From positions 468,080 to 532,079 of the forward strand of contig SCFE01000112.1 in NCBI GenBank assembly GCA_004352715.1: a stretch of DNA of 64,000 nt. Reading direction: 5' to 3'. The DNA is from Hofstenia miamia. Lineage: Eukaryota > Xenacoelomorpha > Acoela. Positions within the stretch are counted from its first letter, which is position 1; each line of letters starts with the position of its first letter. The notes below the pieces were generated by a model. That model did no database searches. It was not told the DNA's origin and saw only the letters and a list, made by a program, of their open reading frames with translations. Both the position numbers and the translations under genes were made by a program. Shown in pieces: positions 58,501 to 64,000 of the stretch.

Positions 58501-58716
58501 CACTTGCATTGCTTGAGGTACAATTTGATCCCCTTCATCCTCTGAAGCAGACAAATGCAGAGTTAATTCATCATCACTACCTTCAGATTCAGCATCTCAC
58601 ACCAACACATTCTCTTCTGTTTCTTCTAGAGAAATGTTGTAATCCTCTTCAATCTTGGATAGAATTTGGACCAGCTTACTCTCAATTTTCTTAGAATAAA
58701 ACTCCTTTGGATCCAT
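55555..58716 (-). pseudogene. Twelve-exon pseudogene of a transposase/integrase-like multi-exon family
   Basis: Minus-strand exons, with GT/AG ends and mostly compatible phases: 58716-58450 (MDPKEFYSKK...), 58319-58162 (EGCGCQQIYHDTACCDV), 57927-57739 (WKIAHNVMTNATL; LLTGRIPKYKDF), about 57660-57555, 57435-57175 (HIVIMKSSSDFC; HQSFDNAQ), 57086-56838 (TGKGANSTFSYLHHYNEVH; ITFDNCVGETK), about 56770-56650 (MPPGHTKFSV), about 56495-56426 (YNRSKVETLEELVQVIE), 56298-56144 (EIWVPYYDWKIFLAKYF), 56035-55852 (LSNEQQWYLHDSIHPFC), 55757-55710, 55631-55555. The order GKGAN-DNC-GHTKF recalls a widespread invertebrate transposase-like family (DUF7869-like, from memory). Stops at 58597, 57361 and 56956, plus frameshifts around 57555-57660 and at the exon 6/7 junction, mark decay. 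Confidence 0.65.
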
Positions 58717-58859
58717 AACTGGCATAAATAAGAAAAAAAATTTATAAAAAATAAATTTGTTATACTATTTAGTCATAATGTTCCCCTGTATACTTGACTC
58801 TGCAACACAGCCCCTCAGTACAACTTTCATATGCATGGTGTGAGTGGGTCAGAGTGCCA

Positions 58860-59759
58860 GGAAATGCTATGGAAAAGTTAACTTACTTCTCCAAACTGTA
58901 CAGATAATTTACCAGGTTTTGGGGGATATCATGGCTACATATGGATACTATAAGGTATTTAATTTGATATAGAACATATATACTTACTGTTTATGACTGG
59001 AAATCTGCTGATACTGTCAAAAGAAAACTATTCCTGCTATAAAACATGAAACTACAGTTACCACAATATGTTGATATAACATATTATGACTTGACCTATT
59101 TCTGACATCATTTTCTCAGTTTCACTTTTGAGACTGTTATTGTCAAAATCACAAATAGAGTCACATATGTTAAAAATTTGCAATTATATCAATTTTTAAT
59201 TTAAAGAACTACAAGAATATTTTGCCATGCATTTAATTTTTTTGATAACCCTAATGAATGTTGGNTTCTCTCAATTAGCCGACTAGCATTTCTCTTCTAC
59301 ATGTATCAGATAACTAACTGTCAACAAATAGTTGGATAACCAAACCTTAGGTANGGAAATGCTATGGAAAAGTTAACTTACTTCTCCAAACTGTACAGAT
59401 AATTTACCAGGTTTTGGGGGATATCATGGCTACATATGGATACTATAAGGTATTTAATTTGATATAGAACATATATACTTACTGTTTATGACTGGAAATC
59501 TGCTGATACTGTCAAAAGAAAACTATTCCTGCTATAAAACATGAAACTACAGTTACCACAATATGTTGATATAACATATTATGACTTGACCTATTTCTGA
59601 CATCATTTTCTCAGTTTCACTTTTGAGACTGTTATTGTCAAAATCACAAATAGAGTCACATATGTTAAAAATTTGCAATTATATCAATTTTTAATTTAAA
59701 GAACTACAAGAATATTTTGCCATGCATTTAATTTTTTTGATAACCCTAATGAATGTTGG
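58860..59759. repeat. 405-bp duplication around an N-bounded filler (assembly artefact)
   Basis: 58860-59264 is repeated at 59355-59759. Between them are single Ns at 59265 and 59354 enclosing 88 unrelated bases. The arrangement is the same as in PiT exon 3B, so a failed contig overlap is the likely cause. Confidence 0.88.
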
Positions 59760-60039
59760 TTTGATAGCAGATTGTGTTTCAAAAAGCATTTAAATGTGCT
59801 TAATTTTGGAGTACTGTGAATACTAAGAAGCAAATTTTTCCACATTCAACAGGTGGTGGCAGTATATGAGAATTGCTAGTATTTGTTTTTAGTTAAGATA
59901 TTGTTGATGCTCTTATTACTTCACATGTTCCAGCTGACATATTGATCAAGAAATGTTCTGCTTTTACTAAGTTTATGTCTACATTTCTTCATGTTTACAA
60001 GACTTACATAGATAGGGGTATACCTTGGAGATAATGTAA

Positions 60040-63000
60040 CATCTGCTACTGGGCTTTAACATAGAGTTAATTGTTCTTTTAATTATTGTTTCTTTTTAGA
60101 TGCAAGTAGGGATGTATTGATCCTAGTTCTTTGCTTCAATGTGAGATATGTTGTTATTAACTTATATTAACTTCAACAAATCTGATACTATTTAGGTACA
60201 ACATCATCACAGTTTCATTCCATGATTCCACTGTGGCCTCCAGCCAACTCCAATCTTCAAATCAATCCTCACTTGTGTTCCTCATTGTTGATCAAGTAGT
60301 TCCAAGTCTTAGCTCAATGAAGTAACTTATGTGTTCCCTATCCTAACTCAGTGTAACCCTCAAGGCTGGATGTAACTAACTTAGACTCAATTTGTAATGT
60401 GTAACTTTGTATTGCACAACCTGGCAATGTCACTAGCTGCTTAATAAATATTACTTCAGCCATTACTGAAAACTATTGGCTGTAATTAATATAGATAAAT
60501 AAAGTAACTAATTGCTTGCAGCTTCTGTAGCATAATCCAAGGTATAATGCTGCTAAGAAGAGAAGATCAGATGATTAGTCATAACTAAGATCAAATTATG
60601 ATTTATTGATTATAAACAATTTAATTATCATCATTATGATTGTAATATGCAACCAAGAAATAATATAGCAAATTTGTACTTGTTGACAAATAATTTTACT
60701 AAACAAAGGTGGCAAAAATGCTTCCATTATTTTTAGCCATTTTGGCAGATGACTAAATTCAAATTTTGAATGACAAGTACTTTTTGAATTTAACTATAAA
60801 TAGAGTGAGAATAATTTTGGAAACTGTTGAAGTACATTCTTTGAAAATCTTATCTTTAGATTTTATTAGGTTTGCTTATTTATAAATCATGTCAAACTAA
60901 ATGGTAGATGCAGTAGTAGTGGCTTGGGCACACATTGGGAGCAATTTGATGATCCTTGATCCAAGCCATGAACCTGCATTTACATTAGGTGTATGAATAG
61001 GAGTTTTTCTCCATTTAGCTGACTATTGATTCAATCATTTGCATGTATTAAATAATTGATTATCAGAGATAAGGCTAGGAAGCCTACTGTAGGTTATATC
61101 TATATTACATTGTATAATTAGGTGAACTATAAATAGACTGATAAAGTGACCAAGCATGTATTGTTATCTAAATGTAAGGTAGGAAGCTGCAAGTAACTAT
61201 TTACCTTATTTAAATATGTTAATTAAAGCCAATAGTTTTTGGTAATGGCTGAAGTAATATTTATTAAGCAGCTAGTGACACTGCCAGGTTGCAAAGTACA
61301 AAATTACACATTACAGATTAAGTCTAAGTCAGTTAAATCTAGCCTTGAGAGCTGCACTGAGTTAGGATAGGGAACACATAAGTTACTTCATTGAGCTGAG
61401 ACTTGGAACTACTCAAACAACAATGGAGGCACACAGGTGTGGATTGGTCCAGAGATTAGAGTTGGCCAGAGCCATAGTGGAATCATGGAGAGGAACTGCA
61501 ACAACAGCATACCTAAATAGTATGGAGTTACTTAAAGTTAATGCAAGTTAATAACAATGTATCTCATGTTTGAGTAAAGAATTAATATCAGTGCATCCCT
61601 ACTCACATCCAACAGGAGATAACAATTTAAAGGAATAATAAACTCTCTGTTGACGCCTGGTAGCAGATGCTACACTTCCTACCTTACATTTAGATAACAA
61701 TACATGCTCAGTCTATTTATCAGTCTATTTATAGGTCACCTACATAGTTGAGATAATGTAATATAGATATAACCTATGGTAGGCTAACTGGCCCTATCTC
61801 CAAAGTTAATTATTTAATACATGTGAGTGAGTAAATCAATAGTCAGCTAAATGGCGAAAAACTCCTATTCATACCTATAATGTAAATGCAGGTTCATGGC
61901 TTGGATCAAGGACCCTTGAATCACTCCCAATGTGTGATCAAGCCACTACTAATGCATCTACCATTTAGTGTGACATAATTTAATAATAAGCAAACCAAAA
62001 GAAATCTAAAGATAAGATTTTCAAAGAATAATTAACTTTGGAGATAGGGCCAGTTAGCCTACCATAGGTTATATCTATATTACATTATCTCAACTACATA
62101 GGTGACCTATAAATAGACTGATAAATAGACTGAGCATGTATTGTTATCTAAATGTAAGGTAGGAAGTGTAGCATCTGCTACCAGGTGTCAACAGAGAGTT
62201 TATTATTCCTTTAAATCATTATCTCCTGTTGGATGCAAGTTGGGATGCACTGATATAAATTCTTTACTCTGACATGAGATACATTGTTATTAACTTGCAT
62301 TCACTTTAAGTAACTCCATACTATTTAGGTATGCTGTTGCCACAGTTCCTCTCTATGATTCCACTATGGCCTCTGGCTGACTCTGATCTCTGAACCAATC
62401 CACATCTGTGTGCCTCCATTGTTGTTTCAGTAATTCCAAGTCTCAGCTCAATGAACTAACTTATGTGTTCCCTATCCTAACTCTATGCAGCTCTCAAGGC
62501 TAGATTTAACTGACTTAGACTCAATCTGTAATGTGTAATTTTGTACTTTGCAACCTGTTAGTGTCAATAGCCATTACCAAAAACTATTGGCTTTAATTAA
62601 CATAGTTAAATAAGGTAAATAGTTACTTGTAGCTTCCTACCTTATATTTAAATAACAATACATGCTTGGTCACTTTATTGGTTTATCTATAGGTCACCTA
62701 ATTAGACAATGTAATATAGATATAACCTAAAGTAGGCCTCCTAGCCTTATCTCTGATAATCAATTATTTAATACATGCAAATGATTGAATCAATAGTCAG
62801 CTAAATGGAGAAAAACTCCTATTCATACACCTAATGTAAATGTGGGTTCATGGCTTGGATCAAGGACCCTTGAATCACTCCCAATGTGTGACCAAGCCAC
62901 TACTAATGCATCTACCATTTAGTGTGACATAATTTAATAATAAGCAAACCAAAAGAAATCTAAAGATAAGATTTTCAAAGAATTTACTTCAACAGTTTTC

Positions 63001-63290
63001 CAATTGATTTCTGCTCTATTTATAGTTCCATTCAAAGAGCACCTGTCATTCAAATTTTGAATTTATTGTCTGTCAAAATGGCTAAAGATAATGGAAGTGT
63101 TATCACCCCCTTCATTTTGTCAAATTATTTTTTGACAAGTACTAATTTGCTATATTGTTTCTTGGTTGCATTTTACAACCATAATACTAAATATATTTAA
63201 ATTGTTTTTAATCACTAAATAATAATTTGATCTTAATTCTGACTTATCATCCAACCTTCTCTTCTGTTAGCAGCATTATGCTTTGGATTA
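60040..63290. repeat. Palindromic array of two repeat blocks in alternating orientation
   Basis: Block A (about 480 bp, marked by CATCTGCTACCAGG, TATGTGTTCCCTATCCTAAC and ACTATTGGCTTTAATTAA) occurs at about 60040-60520 (+), 61190-61680 (-) and 62160-62640 (+). Block B (about 650 bp, marked by ACTCCTATTCATAC, CATGGCTTGGATCAAGGACC and TGCATCTACCATTTAGTGTG) occurs at about 60520-61190 (-), 61680-62030 (+, truncated), 62030-62160 (-, truncated) and 62640-63290 (+). The copies differ by many substitutions, so this is not a simple assembly duplication. The layout makes 60520-63290 a large imperfect palindrome centred near 61.9 kb. No open frame; no terminal repeat identified. Confidence 0.8.
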
Positions 63291-64000
63291 TGCTACACAC
63301 CCTCCTCTCTTTCTGTTGTTACAGTGCTGTGATAGTTTAAAAACTTTGCTTCTTTGATGTTCTCTGAGCTTGGTGTTATTTCTTGCAGCTTGTTCATCTT
63401 AGCTGAAAAGATATCATAGAATTTCCTTTTGAGATGGATGCCTTTTATTGCTATCATCAGCATCATTTGCACATCTGATCTGCTTGTATGCGCCATTTCT
63501 TCTTGTATTGTTGTTTTTGTATATAAAAACGTGAATACTTTCCTGAGGCTTCTGGTGTTTGCTACATCCTTATAGAAAAGGCTTATATTGCCCTGACTTC
63601 TTTTTCTGTTATCATGGTTGGATTGTTCTTATTTAGTTAATCATCATTACTATTTCAACTCATTTTGTAACATCATAGAATCAATATTGCTTATCCCACA
63701 GATCCAGCCAGACCATGTCATTTACTCCAGAAAACAGCATTATCACTTTCATTATTCATTTTTCTATTTTGTCTCTCAATTCTTTCAGTTGCTCATTTAT
63801 GGGTTTTCTTTGTGTGTATAGTTGGTAGGGAGTCATTGCTCCCTCAAAGTATACTCATTCCTTGTTGTTGCTATTGAGCATTATATCCTTTGTTTTCTTG
63901 TAGTCTTCTCTATTGATTATTGCTTTGACTTTCAATTTGGTGTTAATGTAAGTCTTATATTTGTGTAAAAATGTTGTTGTGATTTTGATGTTTTTCAGTA
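63291..64000. other. Unassigned, possibly repeat-derived
   Basis: A minus-strand frame (63496-63293) and further broken frames to the window end have a charged, protein-like composition on the minus strand but no motif I recognise. It may be the edge of another retroelement. Confidence 0.3.

Overview
The window looks like a piece of an AT-rich, intron-bearing invertebrate metazoan genome. The bases are strongly A+T, host coding sequence lies in short exons with GT/AG junctions, and most of the DNA is fossil transposons, short inverted-repeat elements and TA microsatellites. I cannot name the species. The sequence is a scaffold with long N gaps (three of exactly 1000 N) and isolated single Ns. 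At several single Ns the flanking text is duplicated, so some apparent duplications are assembly artefacts.

Host genes. The central 19 kb (16.1-35.3 kb, minus strand) holds a sodium-dependent phosphate transporter of the PiT/SLC20 family. Four exons (35055-35244, 33468-33670, 30393-31419, 24783-25099) join in perfect phase into 578 codons plus a stop. A second intact copy of the last two exons lies downstream (20239-21653 and 16685-17001), with the same exon lengths and phases once a 388-base assembly artefact is discounted. No second copy of exons 1-2 is visible, so this is either an alternative 3' cassette or a paralogue whose 5' exons fall in a gap. A single unrecognised exon (45653-45994, plus) ends in a good splice donor. 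On the minus strand at 55.5-58.7 kb a 12-exon gene-like locus keeps its splice sites, but three stops and frame breaks mark it as a pseudogene of a transposase/integrase-like family.

Mobile elements. From left to right: hAT-type miniature elements (549-794, 4882-5201, an element at 5976-6458 nested in another, 8879-9224, 12571-13322, 18512-18883, 41826-42070); two piggyBac relics (1664-2120, 10698-11964); a restriction-like-endonuclease non-LTR retrotransposon (N-terminal part 7613-8199 with a 5S-rRNA-like stretch upstream; C-terminal parts 49190-50110 and 53220-53945); other non-LTR relics (14340-14980, 31640-32090, 36642-37526, 46007-48303); Penelope-like elements with GIY-YIG remnants (21774-22890, 24284-24600, 37527-38640); and a mariner whose ends lie at 44524 and 48950.

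The right flank (50-64 kb) differs in texture. It has degenerate repeats spaced about 365 bases apart, the multi-exon pseudogene, and a 3.2 kb array of blocks in alternating orientation (60.04-63.29 kb). No tRNA gene, CRISPR array or bacterial-style operon was seen. The items most worth following are the duplicated PiT exon cassette, the multi-exon pseudogene family and the palindromic array.
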